64,000 nt of DNA from Pardosa pseudoannulata (GCA_032207245.1 CM063509.1:57472835-57536834), one strand, 5' to 3'. Counted from the first letter of the stretch, positions 24,400-33,426 are shown. Notes: generated from the letters alone by a model not told the origin. Numbers and translations: made by a program.

Positions 24400-27300
24400 G
24401 AGTCATTTTTAAAAACCCTCAGAAAGTACTGTTTATAATTATTTTTATTCACAATTTATTCTTAGTTTGATCACTCAAAAAACTTTAGATGTACATTTTT
24501 CAAAATTAGCTTTCATCAAATAGATTTATCTTATATTAGTTTTTAGGAATTTTTAAAAACTTGATATTTAAATATTGTAGGGCATTTATTGAACATGTCT
24601 TGTCTGGTTCATAATCATTAAAATATGTTTCTCGGGATATAGGGTTTATGTCTTTATGTTGTGTATTTCAAGTAAGGACCAAAGCAACTTTTTATAAGTC
24701 CTTATAAAAAGTTGCTTTGGTCCTTATAAAATCCTTAAAAAGTCCTTAATTTTTGTTCTAGAAAAAGAGTAGGAACCCTGTATATGCAAGGTGTACTGTG
24801 TCCTTGCCAAATTTAGGTAATAATTTGTGTAACTTTTAGAAATTCTTCAGTTTAAGGGTTTAATATTCTAGATAAGGTAGATAGAAGTTCATTTTTAGTT
24901 TGAAGTCTACTAAGTTTCTCCACTAACAGTAATTTGAATCAAATCTAGATATTTACAATAAATCACCAATACTGAGTGTAGAATAAAGTTTTTCAAAATC
25001 ATGTTAGATTTTAAAAATATCAGGCTCATTTTGTATTTTGTTGTATATCCATTTATGTATATTTGTGCCTTATTTTATTATTGCCATGATATAATGGTTA
25101 AGCAAAATCTTATTTTTAGGTTGATACTGACTAAAGAAAATATTTTGCATTTTACCATGCGAGACGTTGACAGGTTTGGGATTTTTGAAGTGACCCAACA
25201 GGCTTTGAAAGCCATAAATCCTACGTAAGTATAGAGAAAATAACAACTGGGGGTAATTTCCTAAACTTATTTAACCTTTTTTAAACACTTTAATGATTTA
25301 TTTATAATACTTGTATTGCAGGGGCAAATTATCTCTTCATGTGAGTTTTGATGTGGATTCCATTGACACAACACTCACCCCTTGTACTGGTACTCCTGGT
25401 AAGGTTTACTTGACTAATATATAATCTTTTTTTTTTCTGTGATACCTAAGGAAATGCGTTATTTCATGTCATTGAGATTGGTTCATATTAATTTTTTCAA
25501 ATCTGTATGACAAAGATAATGTTTAGATCTTACTTAATTTAAAATTTTAACTTTGCAGTATATGGAGGATTGACAATTAGAGAATCTCTATGCATAGCTG
25601 AAGAAATTTGCCATTTAGGTTAGTATCTTTACTGTATGAAAAACATTTATGATCTTTAACTTCTATTTTGGAGAGTTTTTTTCCTTTGCATTTCAATACA
25701 TTTTTGAAGTTTAAAACTGAAATACATTAATGGCAACTAAGAATTATTATATTATAAGGTATGTTTTTTAAGCAAGTACCATTTTTAAATTCTGTTCCAG
25801 TTGTAACTCTGTAGATGTAGTTCCAAGAATGCACATTGAGTACCTGCATCTGCTAGCTAACCACAGATATCATTCTAGGAGAATCAGAATGGTCTTCCGT
25901 TTGTTTACAAGTTTTTGAAATGCCTCAGTAAAGTGAGGGCACATCACCTGGCACAGTACACTCCTTTGCTTGAATGATAACTGGTCGGCTTTATCTTTTT
26001 CTTGGGGAATATTAGGCGGTTGGCCCATGAACTAAGACTATACAAAATGTTATCTTGCTTTATAAGTTTTTTTTCCTGCAGGTGTATTTCGAAGACCATA
26101 AGTGGAATTAATCTTTCCAAGATCTACAAAAGGTTTAAAAGTGGGTATAATGAAGGACAAAATGATCACTATTGCATCATTACTAAAAACAATGCAGAAA
26201 GACCATTAAAAAGTTTGGGACATTTAAACATTAATTTTATCTTTATTGAGTTTTCTCAAGTTTCAAGATGTTTTTATGAAATTTTAATAGAATATATAAA
26301 TTATAAGTTTGTGTCATCATGAAGACTGAAAGTATTTACTAAGGGACACCAAACCAAATATTTAGTGAGGCATCAGATTTCTGTATGAATTAAATAAACA
26401 CTAGTTCTATGATAGGAAGTGTATAATACTCTGTCAGTACTGAAGGCTCAATACAGAATGATAATAGAAACATTCAACAGAACAGACACTTTACAACGTC
26501 ATCATTATAAAATGGGTTTTATCAATTTACATGACGTGCCTTTTATACAATTGTAGCACAATATTTAAATTATTATTAGTTTGTATCAAGATAGAGATTG
26601 AAAATGCTGGTTGAGAAGCATAAAACCAAATATTTTGAGAGGTGCAGATTTCTATGGGGATGAAATAAAATGCTGTGTCTTTGATACAAGTTCCTTGATA
26701 TTTATGGAAGTTTTTTTGATTGGTTGATGTCCTATCTATTTAGAAGGCATATTACTTATCATGGAAAGATGGTTGCCACTGGCTTGAAAGGTTCGATTTC
26801 TTAAAGTGGGTCCTTTTAATTAAGAAGCAGAAGACTCCAAAGATTAGTCTGTCACCTCCAGAGATATCATTTAGGACAGGGATGGGCAAAACTACGGCCC
26901 GCTAGAAGGTTTTATCCAGCCCGTTGGATAGAATTTTAAGTTGCCGGTCTGAGGCAAGTTAAAAGAAATATATATTTTATACATTATATATCCTTCTTCT
27001 TTTCTACTTTGCTTAAATATTATCTCACGACCAGAAGATCAGTGGTATATTTGCTTCTTATATGTGAACAAGTGTTTTCAACTTTGAACCTTAGAAAGAA
27101 TAATTTCAGAAGTAGACTGACAGATGAGCATTTAGCATCGTTCCTTAAAATCAGTGCATCTCACTTTGAACCTCAGTATAAGGAACTTTTAAAAATGAAA
27201 TCACAATTTCATTCATCTCATTAATGCATTTAAACCATTTGGTACTTGTATATTGTTTTTAAAATTTTAGAAAAATTTATCTTGGCCTGCCAAACTTATT

Positions 27301-27883
27301 TTCTTTTGATTTTTGGCCCACAGCCGAAATTGTTTGTCCATCCCTGATTTAGGAACTTGGAACACATTGAGACCACAAACTTTTTTTTATAGTCCTCTAT
27401 CCCCCATTAATAAAACATGGCAGATCTATGGTGAGATTGAGCCTTGATCCTGCTTACCCTCTTGTTATGAGTTTGCTGCCTTTGCCGACTAAACTACCGC
27501 ATCTCGGAAATAATATAAAAAATAGATTAAAATACAGGCTTTTATGTAAAAGTAAAATTGAATAAAAGTACACTTTAATGTTTTTTTATTTTAAAATGGT
27601 ACTTACTTAAAATACTCATAATGTGTAGGCTTGTAAACTTTAAGTGCAAGTGTTTTTTCCTGTTTATCATTATTAATAAAATTGTACTAAATCTTTCAAA
27701 TTTATTGTATTTTTTCTAGAATCTTTCCGAGGTTTGGATATTGTCGAAGTGAATCCTGCTTTAGGAAGTAAAGAACAAATAGAGCGCACTCTTGACATTA
27801 CTATGTTAGTCACTAAGGCATTTTTAGGCTATTCCAGGCATGGAATGGCTCCACTCAATGTGAAAGATATTCCTGTTCCATAA
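8450..27883 (+). CDS. ARG: Arginase, ten coding exons, complete
   Basis: Joining ten exons (8450-8587, 11861-11933, 12038-12153, 16765-16936, 19866-19956, 21340-21396, 25120-25224, 25322-25398, 25559-25618, 27720-27883) gives 1,053 bases, 350 residues and a stop. Every junction has GT-AG and consistent phase. Arginase hydrolyses L-arginine to ornithine and urea using two Mn ions. Visible metal ligands are H131 (GGDHS), D153, H155 and D157 (DAHAD), and D261 and D263 (SFDVD); the active-site H170 and E285 are also present, as is the GLRDID motif. The first ~35 residues are basic, rich in Ser and Asn and free of acidic residues, suggesting a mitochondrial targeting peptide as in ARG2-type enzymes (inference). 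The residue aligned with human Asn139 is Phe168, and that aligned with Thr135 is Ser164. The nearest in-frame upstream codon is TTG, so ATG 8450 is the likely start; a TTTCAG at 8432-8437 could be the acceptor of a 5' untranslated exon. Confidence 0.95.
8668..10122 (+). repeat. Tandem duplication, copy 1 (intron 1)
   Basis: Collinear with 10323-11766, starting GGTTTAAAAGATTATGATAT and ending TTTATAAGTGCATA in both. The copies differ by scattered substitutions and small indels, so the duplication is not recent. Confidence 0.9.
10128..10324. mobile_element. MITE-like inverted-repeat element, ~197 bp
   Basis: The left end CAGGGTAAAATGGTCCACTT and right end AAGTGGACCATTTTACCCCG are near-perfect ~20-bp inverted repeats around a non-coding AT-rich core. 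It lies exactly between the two tandem copies. No clear target-site duplication, so the superfamily is open (the CAGGG start is compatible with hAT). Confidence 0.75.
10323..11766 (+). repeat. Tandem duplication, copy 2 (intron 1)
   Basis: Second copy of the 8668-10122 sequence, beginning directly at the right end of the inverted-repeat element and ending about 95 bases before exon 2. Confidence 0.9.
11861..11933 (+). CDS. ARG: Arginase exon 2
   Basis: Encodes [20 protein letters not shown], the conserved region following GVPF-KGQ. Acceptor TTTTATTAG, donor GTAATA. Starts in phase 0 and ends after the first base of a Gly codon. Confidence 0.92.
12038..12153 (+). CDS. ARG: Arginase exon 3
   Basis: Encodes [17 protein letters not shown] and on to GDACHK, matching the arginase DxxDYGD region. 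Acceptor TATTGCAG, donor GTAATT. Ends in phase 0 after residue 109. Confidence 0.92.
12154..13294 (+). other. Arginase intron 3, left part
   Basis: AT-rich intron sequence before the Tc1-like insertion. No exon or recognisable repeat seen. Confidence 0.5.
13372..15060 (-). pseudogene. Tc1-type transposase pseudogene, split and stop-ridden
   Basis: Read on the minus strand from about 15060. The N-terminal part has helix-turn-helix-like text ([20 protein letters not shown], then [12 protein letters not shown]). After the nested insertion comes the catalytic half: [26 protein letters not shown] and [16 protein letters not shown]. Tc1 enzymes normally have a DDE triad. Here the first Asp (usual SDESRF) is Asn and the final Glu (usual NPIENLW) is Lys, and several in-frame stops occur, so it is dead. 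Confidence 0.85.
13993..14658. mobile_element. Nested non-coding DNA transposon with 6-bp TSD
   Basis: Perfect 12-bp termini CAGGCATGAAAG and CTTTCATGCCTG, flanked by ATTAAC on both sides (13987-13992, 14659-14664). The duplication is 6 bp; the adjacent bases do not extend it to 8. It splits the Tc1 transposase pseudogene and is therefore younger. No coding sequence was recognised. The CAGG start recalls hAT, but hAT usually makes 8-bp duplications. Confidence 0.8.
15187..15678 (+). other. Arginase intron 3, spacer
   Basis: AT-rich intron DNA between the Tc1 element and a hAT MITE. It contains one SINE fragment (15505-15558). Confidence 0.4.
15505..15558 (-). repeat. Fragment of SINE family 2 (3' part)
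   Basis: TTGGTTTGGAGCACCACAGT and the following bases resemble the distal part of the SINE at 17282-17458 (TTGGTTTGGAGCGCTATGGT). Only this piece is present. Confidence 0.5.
15687..15858. mobile_element. hAT MITE, 172 bp, perfect 8-bp TSD
   Basis: Ends CAGGGGCATACGCA and TGCGTATGCCACTG are inverted repeats, flanked by exact 8-bp duplications TATGGGAA (15679-15686, 15859-15866). Non-coding, so it must have been moved by a transposase supplied elsewhere. Confidence 0.92.
15867..16764 (+). other. Arginase intron 3, right part
   Basis: AT-rich intron DNA with a long poly(T) tract at about 16373-16399. No exon seen before 16765. Confidence 0.5.
16765..16936 (+). CDS. ARG: Arginase exon 4 (metal-binding core)
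   Basis: Encodes residues 110-166 with [12 protein letters not shown] and [16 protein letters not shown], carrying four of the Mn ligands (H131, D153, H155, D157) and the substrate-contacting Asn of DIN. Acceptor TTTAATTTAG, donor GTTTGT (weak). Ends after the first base of Gly167. Confidence 0.95.
16937..17268 (+). other. Arginase intron 4, left part
   Basis: About 17136-17210 has a repeat-like segment (CAGCCCTGGCCAACTTC with GTGGACCACTT) resembling a hAT terminus, but no partner end was found. Otherwise AT-rich intron. Confidence 0.35.
17282..17458 (-). repeat. tRNA-derived SINE, family 2, 13-bp TSD
   Basis: On the minus strand the head carries a Pol III A-box-like TGACCGAATGGTTAGG and an exact B box GGTTCGAGTCC (17395-17405). 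The unit is flanked by perfect 13-bp duplications CTGTAGTTTCTAG (17269-17281 and 17459-17471), the mark of LINE-mediated insertion. Another copy is at 33439-33961. It was first considered as a tRNA gene but lacks a foldable anticodon arm and acceptor stem. Confidence 0.9.
17753..18243 (+). mobile_element. Truncated copy of the 6-bp-TSD element family
   Basis: Starts CAGACATGCCAACTA and runs collinear with the complete copy at 29930-30625 (shared AATGAGAAAA, ACTCCTCAGATTGCTC, CTTTTGAACA). Homology stops at about 18243, so the right end is missing. Confidence 0.7.
18244..19865 (+). other. Arginase intron 4, right part
   Basis: AT-rich intron. A hairpin-forming stretch around 18370-18415 (AGTAGCAGGTAA and TTACCTGCTACT) is the only structure noticed. 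Confidence 0.45.
19866..19956 (+). CDS. ARG: Arginase exon 5
   Basis: Encodes [20 protein letters not shown] to WLKP. Contains H170, equivalent to human His141. The first full residue, Phe168, replaces the usual Asn of SGNxHG. Acceptor TTCAACAG, donor GTTTGT. Ends in phase 2. Confidence 0.93.
19957..21339 (+). other. Arginase intron 5
   Basis: 1.4-kb AT-rich intron. No repeat ends or coding features recognised. Confidence 0.5.
21340..21396 (+). CDS. ARG: Arginase exon 6
   Basis: Encodes [18 protein letters not shown], including the conserved GLRDxD (D210, D212). Acceptor ATATTTCAG, donor GTAAGA. Ends in phase 2. Confidence 0.93.
21397..22942 (+). other. Arginase intron 6, left part
   Basis: AT-rich intron with a (TA)n microsatellite at 21746-21782. 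The GC-richer stretch 22340-22575 may be a decayed element, but no matching ends or duplication were found. Confidence 0.4.
21746..21782. repeat. (TA)n microsatellite
   Basis: About 18 uninterrupted TA units inside intron 6. Confidence 0.95.
22954..23304 (+). repeat. tRNA-derived SINE, family 1, 11-bp TSD
   Basis: The head has an A-box-like TTAGCTCAGTCGA and a B box GGTTCGGAGCC, followed by a body shared with 34310-34633 (GGTCTTCTGCTTGGTC, AATTATGAGGACCCAC). Flanked by 11-bp duplications ACTAGACTCCA (22943-22953, 23305-23315). The 3' end is a short ACAACAAC-type tail rather than poly(A). Confidence 0.9.
23316..23933 (+). other. Arginase intron 6, spacer
   Basis: AT-rich intron DNA between a SINE and a hAT-like element. 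Nothing recognised. Confidence 0.4.
24367..24399. repeat. (TG)n(TA)n microsatellite
   Basis: A few TG units followed by about 13 TA units. Confidence 0.85.
24674..24725. repeat. Perfect 25-bp inverted repeat with 2-base spacer
   Basis: Arms 24674-24698 and 24701-24725 (AAGGACCAAAGC ... GCTTTGGTCCTT) are exactly complementary and separated only by TC. Confidence 0.95.
24781..25119 (+). other. Arginase intron 6, right end
   Basis: AT-rich intron DNA leading into the exon 7 acceptor. Nothing else seen. Confidence 0.5.
25120..25224 (+). CDS. ARG: Arginase exon 7
   Basis: Encodes [20 protein letters not shown] and on to AINPT, the conserved (M/S)RDxDRxGI region. Acceptor TATTTTTAG, donor GTAAGT. 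Ends in phase 2. Confidence 0.93.
25322..25398 (+). CDS. ARG: Arginase exon 8 (second metal motif)
   Basis: Encodes [20 protein letters not shown] with Mn ligands D261 and D263. Acceptor TTGTATTGCAG, donor GTAAGG. Ends in phase 1. Confidence 0.95.
25559..25618 (+). CDS. ARG: Arginase exon 9
   Basis: Encodes [19 protein letters not shown] with the conserved active-site Glu (E285). Acceptor CTTTGCAG, donor GTTAGT. Ends in phase 1. Confidence 0.93.
25619..26868 (+). other. Arginase intron 9, left part
   Basis: AT-rich intron. An open frame at 26002-26322 has no recognisable domain and is judged chance. Confidence 0.4.
26877..27346 (+). mobile_element. Short hAT element, perfect 8-bp TSD
   Basis: Ends CAGGGATGGGCAAAAC and TTGTTTGTCCATCCCTG, flanked by exact ATTTAGGA duplications (26869-26876, 27347-27354). 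About 470 bp and collinear with 3308-3790. About 27060-27224 encodes a hAT C-terminal tail ([38 protein letters not shown]), open to its stop. Confidence 0.92.
27355..27719 (+). other. Arginase intron 9, right end
   Basis: About 27405-27505 has balanced composition (tRNA/SINE-like text ACTAAACTACCGCATC) and may be an old SINE remnant, but this is not provable. The rest is AT-rich intron. Confidence 0.3.
27720..27883 (+). CDS. ARG: Arginase exon 10, C-terminus and stop
   Basis: Encodes [20 protein letters not shown] through the conserved C-terminal helix to KDIPVP and TAA at 27881. Acceptor TTTTTCTAG. Contains the DIxEVNP signature of the ureohydrolase family. Confidence 0.95.
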
Positions 27884-28168
27884 ACTTAAGTGTTTTATGA
27901 GGTTTTATCGAACAAATTTACTATATATTTTAAAAGTTCTATTTTTATAGTGTAGTCAAAATATTTTGTGCTGCATTTATGAGTTCCTATGGTTGAAAGA
28001 TCTTCTTACAAGTCAGTTTTATTTATTTTATTTTGCTCTCAATTTTATAAGATGAGTTTTTATATAAGTTGTGCAAGAATGAAAAGAGGAGTTTTACATG
28101 CACTTCATTTATATTTTGTCAAGATCTCAATTTATTTATTGCGTTGTAACATTTCAAATTATTATATC

Positions 28169-28174
28169 AATAAA
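28169..28174 (+). promoter_or_regulatory. Arginase poly(A) signal
   Basis: AATAAA about 285 bases after the arginase stop codon, giving a 3' untranslated region of roughly 300 bases. Confidence 0.7.
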
Positions 28175-28772
28175 GTTTAAAAAATCCATTTCCTTAGACC
28201 TAGATATGTGATTAATATATTTTGTATAATATGCATTATATTAAATGAGAAGAAAATAATGCTTTCAACTAAATTTCCCTTTCTGAATAGATTGAACTTT
28301 TATTATTTGTGAAATATTTTGGCATAAAATTGTAATTCTCTTTTTTTTTTCAGTCAAATATAAATTGCAAAATACTTAGTCATTTTTTAATATAACACCA
28401 CTTTTTAACAATTGGCCTTTGTACCATCCACTGTTCATCTATATATATTTTTACCTCTCTAGTCTTGATATGATTGCTCCATTTCATTTCATTTATTTAA
28501 TTTTTAAAAGAAATAATTTTTGGTGAAGGCAAGCAATTCTTTGCATTTATGACTCAGCTACCTTTCATAGTGTTGCTGTTTGAAGTGAAAATTATTTCTT
28601 TTGTCTCACTTTGAAGTGTCTTAAAAGGGAAATAATACTGTTTGCTCAAATTGTAGGTTTTGATTCTGTCAATCAGCATAGTCTAGATTGCAAGATTATC
28701 ACATATTGCTCTTTGGCAAGAACAATGACATAACTCTGTGTAGCATTTGAGAAGTAAGAGATAAAAGAATGT
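28175..28772. other. Intergenic DNA 3' of arginase
   Basis: AT-rich. No gene or repeat recognised. Confidence 0.45.
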
Positions 28773-29114
28773 TATTAATCCTTTCATAGGTTATTTATTT
28801 CGTTTTTGTTTTGTTTTATATTAAACTGGAGCATGTAAGGAAATATGCTATTTTGCTGAATTGTATGTTTACATATAAATTTTAAGGATTGGGAAGCATA
28901 CTTCCTGTGGAACTGCTTACGGTCATAGAGAAAATTCAATTGGATGATGATTATTTGCCATGGAATATGAAAAGCACATTTACAAACCCCAAAAGACAGC
29001 ATATTCTGTGTACATATAGTGGGTTCTCTTTTGGGGAGCCTTTTCAAAGCATTTCATAAATTGTCTATAGTTAGAAACCAATCTTTGGCATATGACTTTC
29101 CGTGCTGGCTAAGT

Positions 29115-29151
<37 letters not shown>

Positions 29152-29297
29152 TGGAAGCTATCAGGATGGCAATTCCTTTTTCTTTAAGTATATCTGTCTA
29201 TTAGCTAACAAGCTCATGCTGTTCAGAATGTTAACTTGTATATAGTAAATTTTTCACTTCTGGATGTATATTTGTAAGATCATGTTGGAAGTTATTA
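28773..29297 (+). repeat. Tandem duplication, copy 1 (~525 bp)
   Basis: Collinear with 29301-29803 (TATTAATCCTTTCATAGG start). This copy carries a ~30-bp poly(T) run at about 29117-29148 that the second copy lacks. Confidence 0.9.
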
Positions 29298-29300
29298 AGC

Positions 29301-29803
29301 TATTAATCCTTTCATAGGTTATTTATTTCGTTTTTGTTTTGTTTTATATTAAACTGGAGCATGTAAGGAAATATGCTATTTTGCTGAATTGTATGTTTAC
29401 ATATAAATTTTAAGGATTGGGAAGCATACTTCCTGTGGAACTGCTTACGGTCATAGAGAAAATTCAATTGTATGGTAATTATTTGCCCTGAAAGATGAAA
29501 AGCACCTTTACAAACCCCAAAGAGATAGCATATTCTGCACATGTATAGTGTGTTCTCTTTTGGGGGGCCTTTTTGAAACATTTCATACATTGTCTATAGT
29601 TAGAATCAATCTTTGGCATATGATTTTCCATGCTGGCTAAGTGCTCAATTATTTTACTTGGAAACTATTAGGATGGCATTTCCTTTTTCTTTAGGTATAT
29701 CTGCCTGTTAGCTAATGAGATCATGCTGTTCAGAATGTTAGCTTGTATATAGTAAATTCTACACTTCTGGATGGGTACTTTGTAAGATCATGTTGAAAGT
29801 TAT
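29301..29803 (+). repeat. Tandem duplication, copy 2
   Basis: Direct repeat of 28773-29297 with moderate divergence, ending GATCATGTTGAAAGTTAT. Confidence 0.9.
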
Positions 29804-29929
29804 CTACCAATGCCCATGAAAGAGTTAATTTGTATTGAAATAATATAAGCTTCTTTTAAATCCATCCTGAATTAGTTATATTGCAAGTTACATATCTGAC
29901 ATTTTTTGTGCATGTGGTGCATACTATGT

Positions 29930-30625
29930 CAGGCATGCCAACTACAGATTATCCGGAGATGCTCTGGAGAAATGAGAAAAATTAATAACTTCGAAAACTC
30001 CTCAGATTGCTCTGGAAAATACCAAAACTTTTGAACAACTAAAAGATCACAACTCGGCAATTAAATACAAAGTTTTCCCAAAAATAATGCTGAATAAATT
30101 AGTCTTTCCACACAGTAAAGCTGCATGTTAAATAATTTTCAGTACTGTGCGGAAAAAACCAAACTGAATTTAGGTCAGATTTTCGTAGACAAACTCTAGA
30201 ATTCCTGATGATAGAAAAATGTAAATGCTTTAATACTAAATCTACCAAGGTGTCAAATGACCCTATTTTTCGTTATATTTGCCCTTATAAAAAAATGTCT
30301 GGTAGTTTTAGTGTTAATCAGAGTCAATATTGCTACACAAAAAACTGTTCTGAAAAATAAGTTGTTATAGCTAAAAAAGCTTCATTAATTTTGATTTATC
30401 CTTTACTATTTATTTAAACTGTGTATTTATTTTTAATTTAATTTGCTTTTAAAATTTAATTTAAATTTAGAAACCAATAAGATATGTACTTATGTATAAT
30501 CTGCCCTGTTATTTTGTATTTTTTATAATGTATATAAATTACACACGCATATAATTAGCATGTTACATCTAAAAACATGCTGTTGCTCCTGCCTTGCCTG
30601 CTGGTGTCTGAATATGGTATGTCTG
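29930..30625 (+). mobile_element. Complete copy of a DNA element family with 6-bp TSD
   Basis: Starts CAGGCATGCC and ends GGTATGTCTG (imperfect inverted repeats), flanked by CTATGT on both sides (29924-29929, 30626-30631). 696 bp, non-coding. A truncated relative lies at 17753-18243. Like the element at 13993-14658, it makes a 6-bp rather than 8-bp duplication. Confidence 0.75.
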
Positions 30626-30631
30626 CTATGT

Positions 30632-31844
30632 GTATTTATTGCTGATATAACCCAATGATCATTTTTGGGGTCATTTTTCTTGCTGGGATATGATATGCCA
30701 TAAAACTATGATTGGAAAAGTAAATCATTTTAAACTGCCATATATAACAAACATATTTAAAAAGATAACATTTTTATTTAAATATTTGAGAGAAGATTTC
30801 AAAAGCCTCACACTCTATTTTTTAATTTGTGACCAAACTTCCTGTTTACTTGTTAATATGAAAATCTGAGATCCAATATTATCTCCAACAATGACCAAAA
30901 AAGGCAGAACTACTGTTATTACTGCCACCCTTTACTCTAGCATATTTCTTCCGTTCATTTCAACAAGTGTGGTTGAACTGGAGATTAAAATTACTAATCA
31001 AATTGTACATTTAATCTCCAGCAATTGATCCAAAAAGGCAGAACTACTGTTATTACTGCCACCCTTTACTCTAGCATATTTCTTTCGTTCATTTCAACTT
31101 CAAGTGTGGTTGAACTGAAGAATAAAAATGCTAATCAAATTATACTTTAAGAGATTGATTTGAGTAAGACATGTAATAGTTTTAACTGGTTAGAAGACTG
31201 CAGAATGTATACTATAACTTTATCCTAATTTGAACAGGTACGGTTGTTTATGTGCAATATCTGTTATGATGAACTGTTGAATATTAAAGTGTAGTAAATA
31301 TAAATTACTGTAAACTTGAAAAGCAATATTTATAACAATCTTTATATATAATAATATATTTTTGTACTTATCTAGTATTGATGGCAGGGAACATTTTTTT
31401 TTTCTGTACAAGTTTGTGAAAGAGTGATTTTACAGATCTTATATATACATACTTATTTGCTCATTTTACAATATATTTATACAAACTATTTTATATATGT
31501 TAATTTTATATATGTGTATGTGTTATTTTTATTGAAATATTAAAGAGAGCCTTTTTGTATTTATACTACATATAGGAATAAAGTATGTTTTTTTATTGGT
31601 GGTTATTATGGACTCTGTTTAAATTTTGTCCTATGAAATGATGTTTCAGTTATAAACTTCTAATTGCATTTAAACTATGTGAAAACTACAGTTTAATAGG
31701 TAGAACACTTGTTTTCAAACCTTTTATACCATGGAACCTTTTCCTTACTACCTACATATCAAGGGAAAACCTGAATAAATATTACTTAAGGAGAAACTAA
31801 AGGCATATTGTTTATTGATTATCATGAACATAAAAATTAATAAA
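30632..31844. other. Intergenic DNA with a short tandem duplication
   Basis: AT-rich. Holds the ~125-bp tandem duplication at 30891-31150. About 31703-31770 (CACTTGTTTTCAAACC) resembles a hAT end, but no partner was found. Confidence 0.4.
30891..31150 (+). repeat. Tandem duplication, two ~125-bp units
   Basis: GGCAGAACTACTGTTATTAC and the following ~100 bases occur twice (about 30903 and 31037) with few differences. Confidence 0.9.
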
Positions 31845-31846
31845 TA

Positions 31847-33279
31847 CACTCACTTCCAAAAGTTAAGCATGAAGATGAAAAACGCAAAAAAATCAACAAA
31901 TGCTACTTTGATTGACACAAAATTCGGTAAGAAAGTAGCATATATAATTATGCATAAAACAAAATCAATAATTATATACAGAAATGAAAACAATATAAAA
32001 TTTTTGTAAGTTATCAGATAATGACATACTGCAGACTTAAGCAGAATTATGTATAAAGTGAAAATAAACAGCATAAAATGAAAAAAAGGACATTAATAGG
32101 GTATCTGATCCTTCCTCATCTGTATACAAACTTTACACCTTGCGACCATGCTTTCAATTAGGTGGCAACAACCGCAGAATTAAGCTATCACCATTCTTCT
32201 TGTAGAGCATTTTCCAGCTCCATAAGAGTGGCTGGAGGTGGGAAACGTGAAGATATAGCTCAGCTGAGAGCATCCTAAAGATATTCAATGGGATTAAGGT
32301 CAGGCGAATATGCTGTCCACGCCATACGCTCAATCCCTTCTCTCCAGGTTGTCATCAACGTGGTCAGCTCTATGGGGACATGCCTTACCGTCCATCAAAA
32401 CAAAATTAGGGCCAACTGCTGCAGCATAAAATCTCTCAGTGGATTCTAGGACTTCATCTCGATATTGGACAGCCGTCAAAGATATGCAGGTTGGTGCGGT
32501 ATCCTAATGGAATCCCTGCCCACACTATAATGCTTCCTCTAAATGCGTGATGTTTGGTGATGTTTTGGTGCTGATTGAGTGTTCCTTGTTCAAGTCATAT
32601 CTTTATATGCTTGTCATCTGGCTCCAGGGCAAATCTTGACTCATCAGTAAACATGACATTGTCCCACTCACAGTCGAATTGACATGTTCCTGGCACCACT
32701 TTAATTGTGACCCTCTTGATTGGGTGGATAGAAAAACACAAGCTTGAGGTACCCTGGCGTACAGTCCACTTGTATGTAATCTTCGGCATACAGTAGCTGC
32801 AGATATTGCCTTACCAATGGACGCTGTAACCATGGAGGTCGCTCTGCGATTCCATTTGGCTAAAATAGCAATATATCGATCTTTTGCGAAGGTTGTAACC
32901 CTTGGGAGACCGGCTATGTACCTTCAAATAGCTGTCTGTGTGGTTTCAAATTGTTTCCATAAGCTTGAAATTACAAAATGATGAACGCCGAAGAAAAGAG
33001 CAACATCTGTGATTAACTGTCCTGCTCGGCTGGCATGTAGCACCCCACAATACGTCAGCTCTCAGAATCTTCCATTCGTCTTCAGGAATTCATAGATACA
33101 AATCAGTCTTATAAGACTGACCTTTTTGCGTATTTCGTGACATGAAAGCGCTATTGGCTATTAACTAACATATTTGCATACTTCCATCTACTTCTGCAGC
33201 GAATTGCATCCCCTTCAATTCTGATTGGCTTCCAGAGATTAGCATTTTCATCTTTGTGCTTAACTTTTGGAAGTGAGTG
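31847..33279 (-). mobile_element. Tc1-like transposon relic, 1.43 kb
   Basis: Termini CACTCACTTCCAAAAGTTAA and its inverse (TTAACTTTTGGAAGTGAGTG) are exact inverted repeats flanked by TA (31845-31846, 33280-33281). The length is close to that of an autonomous Tc1 element, and the transposase reads on the minus strand. Confidence 0.92.
32170..33140 (-). pseudogene. Tc1-type transposase pseudogene
   Basis: Minus-strand frames show ISAATVCRRLHTSGLYAR, WDNVMFTDESRFALEPDD (the first catalytic Asp in TDESRF is kept) and further down WTAYSPDLNPIEYL, the region of the last catalytic residue, with its Glu. The segments lie in different frames with frameshifts and stops between them, so no functional protein is possible. 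It is a different Tc1 subfamily from the one in arginase intron 3. Confidence 0.85.
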
Positions 33280-33281
33280 TA

Positions 33282-33426
33282 TAAAGTAGTTTTTAAAATG
33301 TATATAAGACATGCCAAAGGTGACATGAAAGTAAGAATTTTATTGATGAAATGAAAAAAGTGAAATTTAATGACAAGGGACTAAAATCCTGAAGATTTGC
33401 AAAGCACCTTAAACATATTTCAGTAC
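33282..33426. other. Short spacer
   Basis: No feature seen between the Tc1 element and the SINE. Confidence 0.4.

Larger units (their letters stand above)
23934..24780. mobile_element. hAT-like non-autonomous element with CCTTAAAA repeats
   Basis: The left end AAGGGTTCCCATGG and right end GAGTAGGAACCCTG are short inverted repeats. The subterminal regions carry repeated CCTTAAAA(A/G)-type motifs on both sides. No target-site duplication was seen, so the ends and family are tentative. It contains a perfect 25-bp palindrome (24674-24725) and a (TA)n run. Confidence 0.55.

Noticed and set aside
26002..26322. 106-residue open frame in arginase intron 9
   Set aside because: No recognisable domain, intronic and AT-rich; chance frame.
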